From contig CAYLYH010000041.1 in assembly GCA_964388155.1 (NCBI GenBank), forward strand, positions 1 through 18,346: a DNA stretch of 18,346 bases, written 5' to 3'. Made by a program: the position numbers and the translations under genes. Of the stretch, positions 1-7,979 are shown piece by piece (the first letter of the stretch is position 1; every line of letters starts with the position of its first letter). Source of the DNA: JACNKV01 sp964388155. GTDB taxonomy: Bacteria; Fidelibacterota; Marinisomatia; Marinisomatales; JACNKV01. The notes beneath the pieces were generated by a model. That model made no database searches. It saw nothing but the letters and a program-made list of their open reading frames with translations, and was not told the origin of the DNA.

Positions 1-4
1 TGCG

Positions 5-77
5 TACGCCGGGGAGGATTCGAACCCCCGACCAAGTGATTAAGAGTCACCTGCTCTACCAACTGAGCTACCGGCGC
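5..77 (-). tRNA. tRNA-Lys (anticodon CTT)
   Basis: Read on the minus strand the segment folds as a full cloverleaf. The acceptor strand GCGCCGG (77-71) pairs with CCGGCGT (12-6) with one G-U. The T-loop TTCGAAT is intact. The anticodon stem GGTGA/TCACT closes the loop CTCTTAA, whose anticodon is CTT (complement at 42-44), reading the Lys codon AAG. A CCA end is not encoded. It is the last of three tRNAs in transcription order and is separated from tRNA-Pro by a terminator-like hairpin, so it may have its own promoter. Confidence 0.95.
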
Positions 78-106
78 AACGTAAATTATCAATCCTATCT
101 CTGTGT

Positions 107-143
107 AAAAACCCCACCAATAAAAATTTATCGACGGGGTTTT
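107..143 (-). terminator. Terminator-like hairpin between tRNA-Pro and tRNA-Lys
   Basis: On the minus strand AAAACCCC (143-136) pairs with GGGGTTTT (115-108) and a further T follows. An inner ATAAA/TTTAT stem lies in the loop. It could end the His-Pro transcript. The A-rich 5' arm means it could also work in the other direction. Confidence 0.6.
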
Positions 144-148
144 ATATG

Positions 149-223
149 TCGGGGTGAAAGGATTCGAACCTTCGACCCCCTGCTCCCAAAGCAGGTGCGC
201 TAACCGGGCTGCGCTACACCCCG
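149..223 (-). tRNA. tRNA-Pro (anticodon TGG)
   Basis: Minus-strand cloverleaf. The acceptor strand CGGGGTG (223-217) pairs perfectly with CACCCCG (156-150), followed by discriminator A (149). The anticodon stem CCTGC/GCAGG encloses the loop TTTGGGA, giving anticodon TGG (complement at 186-188) for proline. The T-arm carries GGTTCGAATCC. No CCA is encoded. Confidence 0.96.
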
Positions 224-259
224 AAATATCTTTTGGACTATCTTGACTATGTCAATGCT

Positions 260-278
260 ACATTAACACAGTTAATGT
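260..278 (-). other. Perfect 8-bp hairpin between tRNA-His and tRNA-Pro
   Basis: ACATTAAC (260-267) and GTTAATGT (271-278) are perfect inverted copies around a 3-nt spacer. No T-run follows on the minus strand, so it is not a typical intrinsic terminator. It could be a processing structure in a joint His-Pro precursor. Function is inference. Confidence 0.4.
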
Positions 279-289
279 GCTCCATAATG

Positions 290-364
290 GGTGAGTGATG
301 GGACTTGAACCCACGACCTTCTGGGCCACAACCAGATGCTCTAACCACCTGAGCTACACCCACC
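290..364 (-). tRNA. tRNA-His (anticodon GTG)
   Basis: Minus-strand cloverleaf. The anticodon stem TCTGG/CCAGA holds the loop TTGTGGC, giving anticodon GTG. The extra 5' G (position 364) opposite discriminator C73 (position 290) is the known identity feature of bacterial tRNA-His. The acceptor GTGGGTG pairs with CACTCAC with one G-U. It is the first tRNA of the cluster in transcription order. Confidence 0.96.
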
Positions 365-449
365 ATACGTCAACAATCTGAAAAATCACAAATTGAAGCG
401 GGCGAAATTAATGGTATTCCCGTCGAAAAACAAGCATTCGTAATGAAAA

Positions 450-3317
450 TTATTTTTGATATTCTTCTATGGGTGGACATTGGCAAACCAAATTACGATC
501 ACCATAGGCATTGTCGATTCGGGCGACCGATGGCCAGAATTTATTTCGTTTTTGCCATTCGGTGGGATAGGCGGCTTCTTCACGAGAATAAGGATGTGAC
601 CAGTTATCGGACGCGATCTCCATCGCGGTATGTGGTGCATTTTTCAATACATTGTTTTTAGAATCGGCTTCCCCGGTTTCAATAGCTGTAACTTCCTGTT
701 TAATTTGAATTAAGGCATCACAAAATCTGTCCATTTCAGCCTTGGACTCACTCTCTGTTGGTTCTATCATCAATGTTCCCGGAACGGGAAATGACATTGT
801 CGGCGCGTGAAATCCATAATCCATTAAACGCTTGGCGATATCTTCTTCGGTGATCCCCGTCTGTTTTTTAAGCGGCCGGACATCAATGATAAACTCATGT
901 GCTACACGATTGTTTTTTCCGCGATAAAGTATGGGATAATGGTCTTCTAACTTTTTCGCCATGTAATTTGCATTCAGGATTGCCAGTTGAGATGCTTTGT
1001 GTAATCCGTCAATATTCATGAGAGCAATATACGCCCATGAGATGGGTAAAATCCCCGGGCTGCCGAATGGGGCTGCAGAGACTGCAGTGATCCCGTACTT
1101 ACCGCCAGTCGAGATAACCGGATGAGAAGGAAGGAAAGGAGCAAGGTGTTTCCCTGTAACGATAGGACCCATTCCCGGTCCTCCCCCGCCGTGAGGAATG
1201 GCAAATGTTTTGTGCAGATTAATGTGCATCACATCAGCACCAAACTCTCCCGGGCGACAAAGTCCAACCATAGCATTCAAATTTGCTCCATCCATATATA
1301 CTTGACCGCCTTGCCGGTGAATGATTTCACAAATCTCAACAATCGATTCCTCAAATACTCCGTGTGTGGATGGATACGTAATCATCAATGCAGAGAGCAG
1401 ATTAGAATATTTAGTGGCTTTTTCCGTTAAATCGTTCACGTTGATATTTCCGTTGTCATCACACGCAACAATGACGACGTCCATTCCCGCCATCACGGCA
1501 CTAGCCGGATTGGTTCCGTGAGCCGATGCAGGGATTAAACAAACATTCCTTTCTTCATCTCCACGATGTTTATGATATGCCCTGATGACCATAAGCCCGG
1601 CATATTCTCCCTGAGCCCCGGAATTCGGTTGCATAGAGACGGCTGGGAATCCAGTAAGCTCTTTGAGCCAATTCCCAAGTTCGTCAATGATATTCAATGT
1701 CCCGCGCACTTGCTCAGATGGGGCAAACGGATGAGGCTGTGTAAATGCCTCCCATGTGATTGGCATCATCTCCGTCACGCTGTTGAGTTTCATGGTACAA
1801 GAGCCTAACGGGATCATACTGGTATTGAGTGAGATGTCCCGCACCTCAAGGCGATGGATATACCGAAGCATTTCCGTTTCAGAATGATATGCGTTAAATA
1901 CTGGATGCGTTAAAAATTCTGAGCTGCGTTTCATCACGCCTTCGTATCCCCAATTAATGACCTCGTCAAGAAGGATTTCATCTGCATCATTGTCATTCGA
2001 AAATAACGTAAGAATATCTCCGATATCGTCTATTGTTGTAGCTTCATCCAAGCTAATTCCGATTGTCCCGTTGTCAAAATATCGAAAATTAATATAACTG
2101 TTTTCAGATCTTCTCTGAAGAGAGATAGCATCGCTATCAGACAATTCAAGATGGAGCGTATCAAAAAACGAATCGTTTAGTAAACGTACCCCCAGTGCAT
2201 CCAGTCCTTTTGCAAGGACACTAGTTATGTGATGAATTCTCTCTGCGATGCGAACCAACCCTTTTGGTCCGTGATAAACGGCATACATTCCCGCCATAAT
2301 CGCCAGCAATACTTGTGAGGTGCAAATATTCGATGTCGCTTTTTCTCTTCGGATGTGTTGTTCCCGGGTTTGCAGGGACATCCGAAGCGCTTCTTGTCCG
2401 TGTCTGTCTTTTGAAACGCCGATAATTCTACCCGGCAATTTGCGTTTGAATTTTTCGGTAGTAGAAAAATACGCGGCATGCGGACCGCCATATCCCGGTG
2501 GTACGCCAAAACGTTGCGTGGAACCAACGGCGGCATCTGCACCAAATTCACCCGGTGGAGTTAACAATGTCAATGCCATTATATCAGCAGCAACCGCAAC
2601 AAATGCCCCGATACTGTGAGCATGGTCGCAGAAATTTGTATAGTCATTAATCGTCCCGTCTGTTTCAGGATATTGGACCAATACACCAAATGTGTCCAGG
2701 CTTATTTCATGTATTTTATGGTCGCCGATAACCACAGAAATCCCGACAGGTTCTGCACGCGTTTTGAGTACGTCAATAGTTTGGGGGTGACATCCGCTGG
2801 AAACAAAAAAGATGTGCTTATTTTTTTTCTTTGTCTGACGATAAAACATAATCATCGCTTCGGCGGCTGCCGTTGCTTCATCCAGTAAAGATGCGTTAGC
2901 GATAGGCAACCCGGTGAGATCAGAAACCATCGTTTGGAAGTTTAATAACGCCTCAAGCCGTCCCTGAGAAATTTCAGCCTGATAAGGCGTGTATTGCGTG
3001 TACCAACCCGGATTCTCTAGGATGTTTCGCTGGATTACACTTGGCAATAGCGTGCCATAATATCCCATTCCGATGTATGAGCGAGCAGGGATGTTCTGTT
3101 TCATGTTGGATGATAATTCGGTGAGAAGCCCGGATTCTCCAATAGGCGGTCGTATAGAAAACGAATGCTGACTGCGAATGGATGCCGGGATAGTTTCATC
3201 AATGAGTTGATCTAAGGAGCTTACGCCAATATCCTTCATCATTATTTCACGGTCTTGTGTGTCAGATCCGAGATGACGGCGTGGAAAATCATCGGTAAAA
3301 TGTACGGTGTTATTCAT
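450..3317 (-). CDS. gcvP: Glycine dehydrogenase (decarboxylating), glycine cleavage P-protein
   Basis: This is the PLP-dependent P-protein of the glycine cleavage system. It decarboxylates glycine and transfers the aminomethyl group to the lipoyl arm of GcvH. At 955 residues it is the full-length fused form (E. coli about 957), with both fold-type I halves. The PLP lysine is K703 in NLHKTFAIPHGGGGPGMGP. GSCTMKLN near residue 505 and SAHGTNPASA near 598 are also typical. The start at 3317 (MNNTVHF) is preferred over an upstream in-frame ATG at 3335, because AGGAAA lies 7 nt before it and the N-terminus then matches the family. gcvT and gcvH are not adjacent, so it is probably transcribed alone, running towards the tRNA genes. 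No terminator was seen in 365-449. Confidence 0.97.
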   Translation of the reverse strand: MNNTVHFTDDFPRRHLGSDTQDREIMMKDIGVSSLDQLIDETIPASIRSQHSFSIRPPIGESGLLTELSSNMKQNIPARSYIGMGYYGTLLPSVIQRNILENPGWYTQYTPYQAEISQGRLEALLNFQTMVSDLTGLPIANASLLDEATAAAEAMIMFYRQTKKKNKHIFFVSSGCHPQTIDVLKTRAEPVGISVVIGDHKIHEISLDTFGVLVQYPETDGTINDYTNFCDHAHSIGAFVAVAADIMALTLLTPPGEFGADAAVGSTQRFGVPPGYGGPHAAYFSTTEKFKRKLPGRIIGVSKDRHGQEALRMSLQTREQHIRREKATSNICTSQVLLAIMAGMYAVYHGPKGLVRIAERIHHITSVLAKGLDALGVRLLNDSFFDTLHLELSDSDAISLQRRSENSYINFRYFDNGTIGISLDEATTIDDIGDILTLFSNDNDADEILLDEVINWGYEGVMKRSSEFLTHPVFNAYHSETEMLRYIHRLEVRDISLNTSMIPLGSCTMKLNSVTEMMPITWEAFTQPHPFAPSEQVRGTLNIIDELGNWLKELTGFPAVSMQPNSGAQGEYAGLMVIRAYHKHRGDEERNVCLIPASAHGTNPASAVMAGMDVVIVACDDNGNINVNDLTEKATKYSNLLSALMITYPSTHGVFEESIVEICEIIHRQGGQVYMDGANLNAMVGLCRPGEFGADVMHINLHKTFAIPHGGGGPGMGPIVTGKHLAPFLPSHPVISTGGKYGITAVSAAPFGSPGILPISWAYIALMNIDGLHKASQLAILNANYMAKKLEDHYPILYRGKNNRVAHEFIIDVRPLKKQTGITEEDIAKRLMDYGFHAPTMSFPVPGTLMIEPTESESKAEMDRFCDALIQIKQEVTAIETGEADSKNNVLKNAPHTAMEIASDNWSHPYSREEAAYPTEWQKRNKFWPSVARIDNAYGDRNLVCQCPPIEEYQK

Positions 3318-3325
3318 GGTGTTTC

Positions 3326-3352
3326 CTGTGAACATAACGCGTTGTGTAACAG
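3326..3352 (-). promoter_or_regulatory. Dyad symmetry overlapping the gcvP ribosome binding site
   Basis: ACATAACG (3332-3339) and CGTTGTGT (3340-3347) form a near-perfect palindrome with one mismatched pair. CTGT (3326-3329) and ACAG (3349-3352) extend it. On the minus strand the dyad overlaps the AGG of the gcvP Shine-Dalgarno (3325-3327). It could be an operator or a hairpin that hides the ribosome site. No glycine riboswitch consensus was seen in this leader. Confidence 0.35.
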
Positions 3353-3465
3353 ATTGATTATGTATTAAAAACCTCCGGCAAATTTAAAACGGAAACCACA
3401 ATACGAGAAACGTAAATCCACAATAAAATTAACCATTCTGTTACGGGTACGGTATCCATACGTTT

Positions 3466-3493
3466 CTTATAAAAGTATGATATAGGAGTACAA
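3466..3493 (-). promoter_or_regulatory. Candidate sigma70-like promoter for gcvP
   Basis: On the minus strand TTGTAC (3493-3488) and TATAAG (3471-3466) are 16 bp apart, a fair match to -35/-10 boxes. It would give a leader of roughly 140 nt before the gcvP start. This rests on consensus matching only, and FCB-group promoters may differ. The divergent gap (3318-3647) otherwise holds a tiny ORF at 3496-3537 and nothing else recognised. Confidence 0.3.
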
Positions 3494-3647
3494 TAATGAG
3501 GCGGAGACGAATTATTGATTGTATGCCCCAAAACTGATTTTCGAAATTAGATGAAAATCATGGTTCTACATGAAGATTAAGATATAAATTCATGGAGTGA
3601 AATTTCAGTTCAATATATGAAATCAAATATTAACACGGAGAATTATT

Positions 3648-4961
3648 ATGTCAGATCGATTGAAATCCATCATTCAAAACAACACAGCAAATATTGGTGT
3701 CATTGGCTTAGGATATGTAGGGCTTCCTCTTGCCGTGGAATTTGGAAAGGCAGGATTTAACGTCACAGGGATTGATATCAGCGAAAAACGCGTTGCACAA
3801 CTAAACGCAGGAGATAATTATATCGCAGATGTAGATGATGAAGAATTTAACGAACTTATATCTAATGGACGATTTACAGCCACAACATCTTTCGATGTAG
3901 TCAAAAAGTTGGATGTGGTGTCCATTTGTGTCCCAACGCCCTTAAACAAACTCAAAGACCCGGATGTGTCTTACATCGTCAGCGTTGTGGATGAACTGAT
4001 AAAATATTTGCACGATGATTTATTGATTGTTCTTGAGAGCACAACCTATCCGGGGACAACCCGGGAGCTGGTTTTCCCAAAGTTGGAAGAAGCGGGATAT
4101 CCCATCGGGGGAAAATGTTTTTTATGCTTCTCTCCGGAAAGAGTCGACCCGGGGAATCCTGTGTATAAGACACATAATACTCCAAAAGTGTTAGGCGGAA
4201 TTACAGAAACCTGTACAAATCTCGGAGTGGAATTGTATAAGAATATTGTAACAGAGGTGGTCCCGGTTTCTTCACCGGAAGCAGCAGAATTAACGAAATT
4301 GTTAGAGAACACATTCCGTTCAATCAATATTGGTCTTGCCAACGAAATGGCGATCATGTGTGAAAAATTAGGTGTGGATGTTTGGGAAGTTATCAATGCC
4401 GCAGATACAAAACCGTTCGGTTTTATGAAATTTACTCCGGGGCCGGGATTGGGCGGACATTGCATTCCGATTGACCCGCATTATCTTGCGTGGAAAATGA
4501 AATCTCTGGATTACAAAGCACGGTTCATCGCATTAGCCGGGGAAATCAATACCGGCATGCCCATCCACGTATTGGAGCTTATCGGGAAGGGCTTAAATCG
4601 CATCAAAAAACCCATGAACGGAAGCAAGGTCTTGATGATTGGTGTCGCCTACAAAAAAGACATAGATGACGTTCGGGAATCTCCCGCTTTGGACGTGCTG
4701 AAACTCCTTGAACAAGAAGGTGCAACGGTAGATTATTATGATCCGTTCGTACCTAAAATACACTGGAACGGCACCACCGTTACCGGCATTTCTGAACTAA
4801 CCGAAGATGTTATAAAAGACTACGATGCCGTGGCAATTCTCACAGACCACTCCAATATTGATTTTGATTTCGTTTTAACGCATTCAACATTAATTATCGA
4901 CACACGAAATGTTTATCCCGCAGATAATAATAATCATGTTTTACGTCTCGGAGTGGGATAA
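3648..4961 (+). CDS. wbpA: UDP-N-acetylglucosamine 6-dehydrogenase (WbpA-type nucleotide sugar dehydrogenase)
   Basis: The 437-residue protein belongs to the UDP-glucose/GDP-mannose dehydrogenase family. It oxidises the C6 hydroxyl of a UDP-HexNAc to a carboxylate with 2 NAD+. The N-terminal Rossmann motif is GLGYVG (20-25). ESTTYPGTT (130-138) and the catalytic Cys272 in GPGLGGHCIPIDPHYL are intact. The C-terminal domain carries GVAYKKDIDDVRESPALDVL. The start has CGGAGAA 5-6 nt upstream. The neighbouring WbpD-like acetyltransferase and Gfo/Idh/MocA gene favour UDP-GlcNAc as substrate; UDP-ManNAc dehydrogenase (WecC-like) is the alternative. The family is certain, the substrate is inferred. 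Confidence 0.9.
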   Translation: MSDRLKSIIQNNTANIGVIGLGYVGLPLAVEFGKAGFNVTGIDISEKRVAQLNAGDNYIADVDDEEFNELISNGRFTATTSFDVVKKLDVVSICVPTPLNKLKDPDVSYIVSVVDELIKYLHDDLLIVLESTTYPGTTRELVFPKLEEAGYPIGGKCFLCFSPERVDPGNPVYKTHNTPKVLGGITETCTNLGVELYKNIVTEVVPVSSPEAAELTKLLENTFRSINIGLANEMAIMCEKLGVDVWEVINAADTKPFGFMKFTPGPGLGGHCIPIDPHYLAWKMKSLDYKARFIALAGEINTGMPIHVLELIGKGLNRIKKPMNGSKVLMIGVAYKKDIDDVRESPALDVLKLLEQEGATVDYYDPFVPKIHWNGTTVTGISELTEDVIKDYDAVAILTDHSNIDFDFVLTHSTLIIDTRNVYPADNNNHVLRLGVG

Positions 4962-4990
4962 TAGTTAATGATTTATAGTTGATGATTTAT
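4956..4990 (+). repeat. Degenerate heptamer array A (wbpA stop to lhgO start)
   Basis: Five successive 7-bp units fit RRWTDAT, for example AGTTAAT (4963), GATTTAT (4970), AGTTGAT (4977) and GATTTAT (4984). The first unit contains the wbpA stop codon and the last overlaps the lhgO ATG (4989). No Shine-Dalgarno is visible before that ATG. Confidence 0.6.
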
Positions 4991-6212
4991 GGATATTGCG
5001 ATGTCAGAAACTCAGGTCGATATTGTCATCATCGGTGCCGGGATTGTCGGACTGGCGACAGGAGTTAAACTCCTTGAGAAGAATCCACGATTGAATGTGG
5101 TCATCATTGAGAAAGAACCGTCCGTTGCCGCACACCAAACCGGGCATAACAGTGGGGTAATACACTCAGGAATTTATTATCGTCCCGGATCATTGAAGGC
5201 AAATAATTGCAGAAAAGGAGTGAGCGAACTCATGTCTTTCTGTGAAACACATGATGTTCCGTATGATCTCTGTGGAAAAGTCATTGTTGCTACGGAGGAA
5301 GAAGATGTCCCAAGATTACGTGATTTGTACGAAAGAGGTAGGTCCAACGGTGTACCGGATTTACGATTGATTGACCAAGGTGAACTCAATGAACTGGAAC
5401 CTCATGTAAAAGGCATTAAAGCCATTCATTCTCCTGCAACCGGGGTTGTAGATTATACGCGTGTTGCCGAGGCAATGAAAAATGTAATTGTCTCTTTTGG
5501 TGGACAGATACTGTTTAATACGAAAGTGATAGACCTGGAAGAGCGGTCTGATGGTTGCATTATTCAGACAGATCAAGGAGAAGTTCAAGCAAAATTGGTC
5601 GTGAATTGTTCCGGGTTATATTCGGATCGCATTGCCGCATCGGTGGTAGAAAATTCCGGAATAAAAATCATACCTTTTCGGGGAGAATATTATACATTGA
5701 CAGAAGCAGCGTCAGAAAAAGTTCGGACGCTGATCTATCCGGTGCCCGATCCGAAATTTCCATTTTTGGGTGTGCATTTTACCCGCTGGATTAACGGAGA
5801 GGTTGAAGCCGGCCCGAATGCGGTATTGGCCCTTGCCCGAGAAGGATATAAAAAGACAGATATCAATTTTAAAGATATTGTTGACACCTTGACGTACCCC
5901 GCATTCTGGAAATTAGTGGGTAGTTATTGGAAAACCGGAACGGCTGAACAAATACGGTCGTTAATCAAGCCCCTTTTCGTTAAAGCACTTCAAAGAATTA
6001 TACCGGAAATTAGCTCATCCGATTTGCAAACCGGGGGAGCCGGTGTACGTGCACAGGCGTTACTGCGGAACGGAAAATTGGTGGATGATTTCTTTATCAT
6101 TAAAGCCGGGAAAAGTATTCATATACTGAACGCTCCCTCTCCGGCGGCAACGGCCTCACTTGCGATTGGAGAACATATTGCCGATATGACAACAAAACGA
6201 TTTACGGCATAA
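4989..6212 (+). CDS. lhgO: L-2-hydroxyglutarate oxidase/dehydrogenase (LhgO family)
   Basis: This FAD enzyme of the D-amino-acid-oxidase fold is known to oxidise L-2-hydroxyglutarate to 2-oxoglutarate; the E. coli enzyme passes electrons to the membrane quinone pool. The dinucleotide motif GAGIVG (16-21) is followed by the ribose-binding Glu41. HQTGHNSGVIHSGIYY (49-64) is the LhgO family signature. The C-terminal GGAGVRAQALL and HILNAPSPAATASLAIGEHI blocks are intact. Length (407) matches about 400 for the family. The start is ATG 4989 or the in-frame ATG at 5001; neither has a clear ribosome site. It lies 27 bp after wbpA and converges on the acetyltransferase gene with 5 bp between stop codons. 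It may return 2-hydroxyglutarate formed by sugar biosynthesis to 2-oxoglutarate (inference). Confidence 0.88.
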   Translation: MDIAMSETQVDIVIIGAGIVGLATGVKLLEKNPRLNVVIIEKEPSVAAHQTGHNSGVIHSGIYYRPGSLKANNCRKGVSELMSFCETHDVPYDLCGKVIVATEEEDVPRLRDLYERGRSNGVPDLRLIDQGELNELEPHVKGIKAIHSPATGVVDYTRVAEAMKNVIVSFGGQILFNTKVIDLEERSDGCIIQTDQGEVQAKLVVNCSGLYSDRIAASVVENSGIKIIPFRGEYYTLTEAASEKVRTLIYPVPDPKFPFLGVHFTRWINGEVEAGPNAVLALAREGYKKTDINFKDIVDTLTYPAFWKLVGSYWKTGTAEQIRSLIKPLFVKALQRIIPEISSSDLQTGGAGVRAQALLRNGKLVDDFFIIKAGKSIHILNAPSPAATASLAIGEHIADMTTKRFTA

Positions 6213-6217
6213 CGTTG

Positions 6218-6790
6218 TTAAACTAGTTGGACAATCCCATCCTTTAACCTGTAGCCACCGCATGAACTGATTCCATTATCATCAAATGTCAGAGAATGCC
6301 CTTTTTTATTCACCCATCCGGCAATTTTCCCGGGATTTCCAACAATCAGCCCATAGGCCGGAACGTCCCTTGTGACGACACTCCCGGCACCGATTAACGC
6401 ATATTCACCAATGGTACTTCCACAGACTATTGTGGCATTTGCGCCAATAGATGCACTCTTTTTCACGAGAGTTTTTAGATAAAATTCACGTCCACGTTGA
6501 GGGAATTCACACCGTGGCAACATGATATTTGTAAACACCATACTCGGCCCGCAAAAGACATAATCTTCAAGTTCAACGCCTTCGTAAACAGATACGTTGT
6601 TTTGAATTTTAACGAAGTTTCCGATCACGACATTATTGGCAACATTGACATTCTGCCCAAACGTGCAGTTTTTCCCAATGATTGCTCCGGGCTGTACGTG
6701 TGAGAAATGCCAAATTCGGGTACCATCTCCAATGGTAACATTATCGTCCACGACAGCGGTTGGATGTGCAAAATAATTCATATCTGACAT
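6218..6790 (-). CDS. wbpD: WbpD-like UDP-2-acetamido-3-amino-2,3-dideoxyglucuronate N-acetyltransferase
   Basis: The 190-residue protein is a left-handed beta-helix acyltransferase. Hexapeptide repeats run through most of it (VTIGDGTRIW, AIIGKNCTFGQNVNVANN, ALIGAGSVVTRDVPAYGLIVGNPGK). Characterised relatives acetylate the 3-amino group of UDP-GlcNAc(3N)A using acetyl-CoA, giving UDP-2,3-diacetamido-2,3-dideoxyglucuronate for O-antigen or other glycans. The IWHFSHVQPGA block and the CEFPQRGREFYLKTLVKKSASIGANATIVCG region match this subfamily well. Its start lies 17 bp after the oxidoreductase stop with AGAGGAA upstream, so the two form one minus-strand operon. The subfamily is clear; the exact substrate is inferred from context. 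Confidence 0.87.
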   Translation of the reverse strand: MSDMNYFAHPTAVVDDNVTIGDGTRIWHFSHVQPGAIIGKNCTFGQNVNVANNVVIGNFVKIQNNVSVYEGVELEDYVFCGPSMVFTNIMLPRCEFPQRGREFYLKTLVKKSASIGANATIVCGSTIGEYALIGAGSVVTRDVPAYGLIVGNPGKIAGWVNKKGHSLTFDDNGISSCGGYRLKDGIVQLV

Positions 6791-6807
6791 AAGGGTAATT
6801 CCTCTTT

Positions 6808-7767
6808 TTAAATAGTTAATTGCTCACTGGCTTTTTCCAGGATTTCCAGTACTTCAACGGCATTTTTACCATCGGATAAAGTCACAGGAGTTCCATCCAA
6901 ATGGTCAACAAAATATTGCAATTCTTCCGTTAACGGCATGGCGGTACCATATTCGATATGGTCTGTTGGCCCATCACGTTTTACCGGTTTCCCTGCTTCC
7001 CAATCGATGCCTTTATCATAATGCAAAAGGGGTTTTCCGTCCGCACTGTCTTCAAACCGAATCATTCCTTTTGAACCGATTACAACGAGCCGATGTTCCT
7101 TAAAAGGATGAAGCCAGCTGACATAAATATGCCCCATAATATTCCCGGGATAATGAAGGGTTGTCATGGTTGTATCATGGATTGCTTTTTGAAGAAAAGC
7201 ACTCCCAACGGATTGCACCCGCTCCGGATAAGAATCTGTAAAATACTGGAAGATGGAAATATCATGAGGAGCGAAACTCCAAAAAACATTTTCTTCAGTA
7301 CGAACGGTTCCCAAGTTCAACCGATTGCTGTAGATGTATTGTAGTCGTCCGATCTTTCCGTTTTCAATAAGTTCTTTTATTTTTCGAATTGCCGGATGAA
7401 ACAGAAGAACGTGTCCCACCATGAGGTTCACATTTTTTTCGGCGGCAAGATTTTTAAGAATTTTTGCTTCAATACTGTCGAAAGTAATGGGTTTTTCAAC
7501 TAAAATATGTTTCCCTGATTCTATAATCTTTTTCGCAACCTGAAAATGCGTGGCGGGTGGGGTGGCGACTGTAAATCCGTCAAAGCCTGCTTCCAGCGCA
7601 TCATCGAGATTCGTAAATGCGGTGATGTTTGGGTACTGTGCGGAAATCTCGTTCAGTATTTCTTTCCGTGGCTCCACAACACCGGAAAGGACTTCTAAAT
7701 TATTTAAAGTGCGGATATGGTTTTTCCCCCATCTACCGGCACCAACGACACAAATCTGTTTTTTCAA
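6808..7767 (-). CDS. Gfo/Idh/MocA oxidoreductase, likely UDP-GlcNAcA 3-dehydrogenase step
   Basis: The 319-residue protein has the N-terminal Rossmann motif GAGRWGKNH (about 9-17) and the family motif HILVEKPIT, then the alpha/beta C-terminal domain with SFAPHDISIF. It starts at TTG (7767), with GGAG 8 nt upstream; no nearby ATG fits better. Next to the acetyltransferase and opposite WbpA, its probable role is oxidation of C3 of UDP-GlcNAc uronic acid before transamination (WbpB/WlbA role). The N-terminus resembles a Gfo/Idh/MocA branch other than P. aeruginosa WbpB, so this is assignment by context. Some WbpB/WlbA enzymes regenerate NAD+ with 2-oxoglutarate and release 2-hydroxyglutarate; whether this branch does is unknown. 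Confidence 0.8.
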   Translation of the reverse strand: MKKQICVVGAGRWGKNHIRTLNNLEVLSGVVEPRKEILNEISAQYPNITAFTNLDDALEAGFDGFTVATPPATHFQVAKKIIESGKHILVEKPITFDSIEAKILKNLAAEKNVNLMVGHVLLFHPAIRKIKELIENGKIGRLQYIYSNRLNLGTVRTEENVFWSFAPHDISIFQYFTDSYPERVQSVGSAFLQKAIHDTTMTTLHYPGNIMGHIYVSWLHPFKEHRLVVIGSKGMIRFEDSADGKPLLHYDKGIDWEAGKPVKRDGPTDHIEYGTAMPLTEELQYFVDHLDGTPVTLSDGKNAVEVLEILEKASEQLTI

Positions 7768-7905
7768 GTGATCTTCTCCAAATTCAGTTAAAAATAGCTC
7801 GGGAAAAATACAAGATTAAGAAAGATAAACCGAAGGAATATTATTCATGCATGGATTCTTGATCGAATTTATTCCCTGCTTTCCTCATTCTTATAAATGA
7901 CCGTA

Positions 7906-7937
7906 AATTTACAGCATGAATTTACAGCAAATATTCT
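7906..7937 (+). promoter_or_regulatory. Candidate promoter with 13-bp-spaced direct repeat
   Basis: AATTTACAGCA occurs twice (7906-7916 and 7919-7929), a 13-bp period. TTTACA in the first copy (7908-7913) and TATTCT (7932-7937) make a -35/-10 pair with an 18-bp spacer. The second repeat copy falls inside the spacer, where a repressor could act. This is consensus matching only. It would drive the leader and zinc-ribbon gene downstream. Confidence 0.35.
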
Positions 7938-7979
7938 AAAAATGGATTACGATATGGATACAGCACAAAGGAGGCTGGT

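Noticed and set aside
366..661. Open plus-strand frame from 366 through 661 across the end of gcvP
   Set aside because: Most of it is antisense to gcvP, no Shine-Dalgarno precedes the ATG at 443, and the translation resembles no known family. A remnant at 366-449 cannot be excluded but has no support.
3318..3466. Glycine riboswitch in the gcvP leader
   Set aside because: Expected for this gene, but the conserved glycine aptamer blocks could not be found by eye on the minus strand.
3496..3537. 13-codon ORF (MRRRRIIDCMPQN) with AGGAG 8 nt upstream in the divergent gap
   Set aside because: The ribosome site is good, but the peptide is very short, no terminator or hairpin links it to wbpA 110 bp downstream, and the purine-rich site may be chance.
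4046..4465. 139-codon antisense ORF inside wbpA
   Set aside because: Shadow of the dehydrogenase coding frame with no supporting signals.
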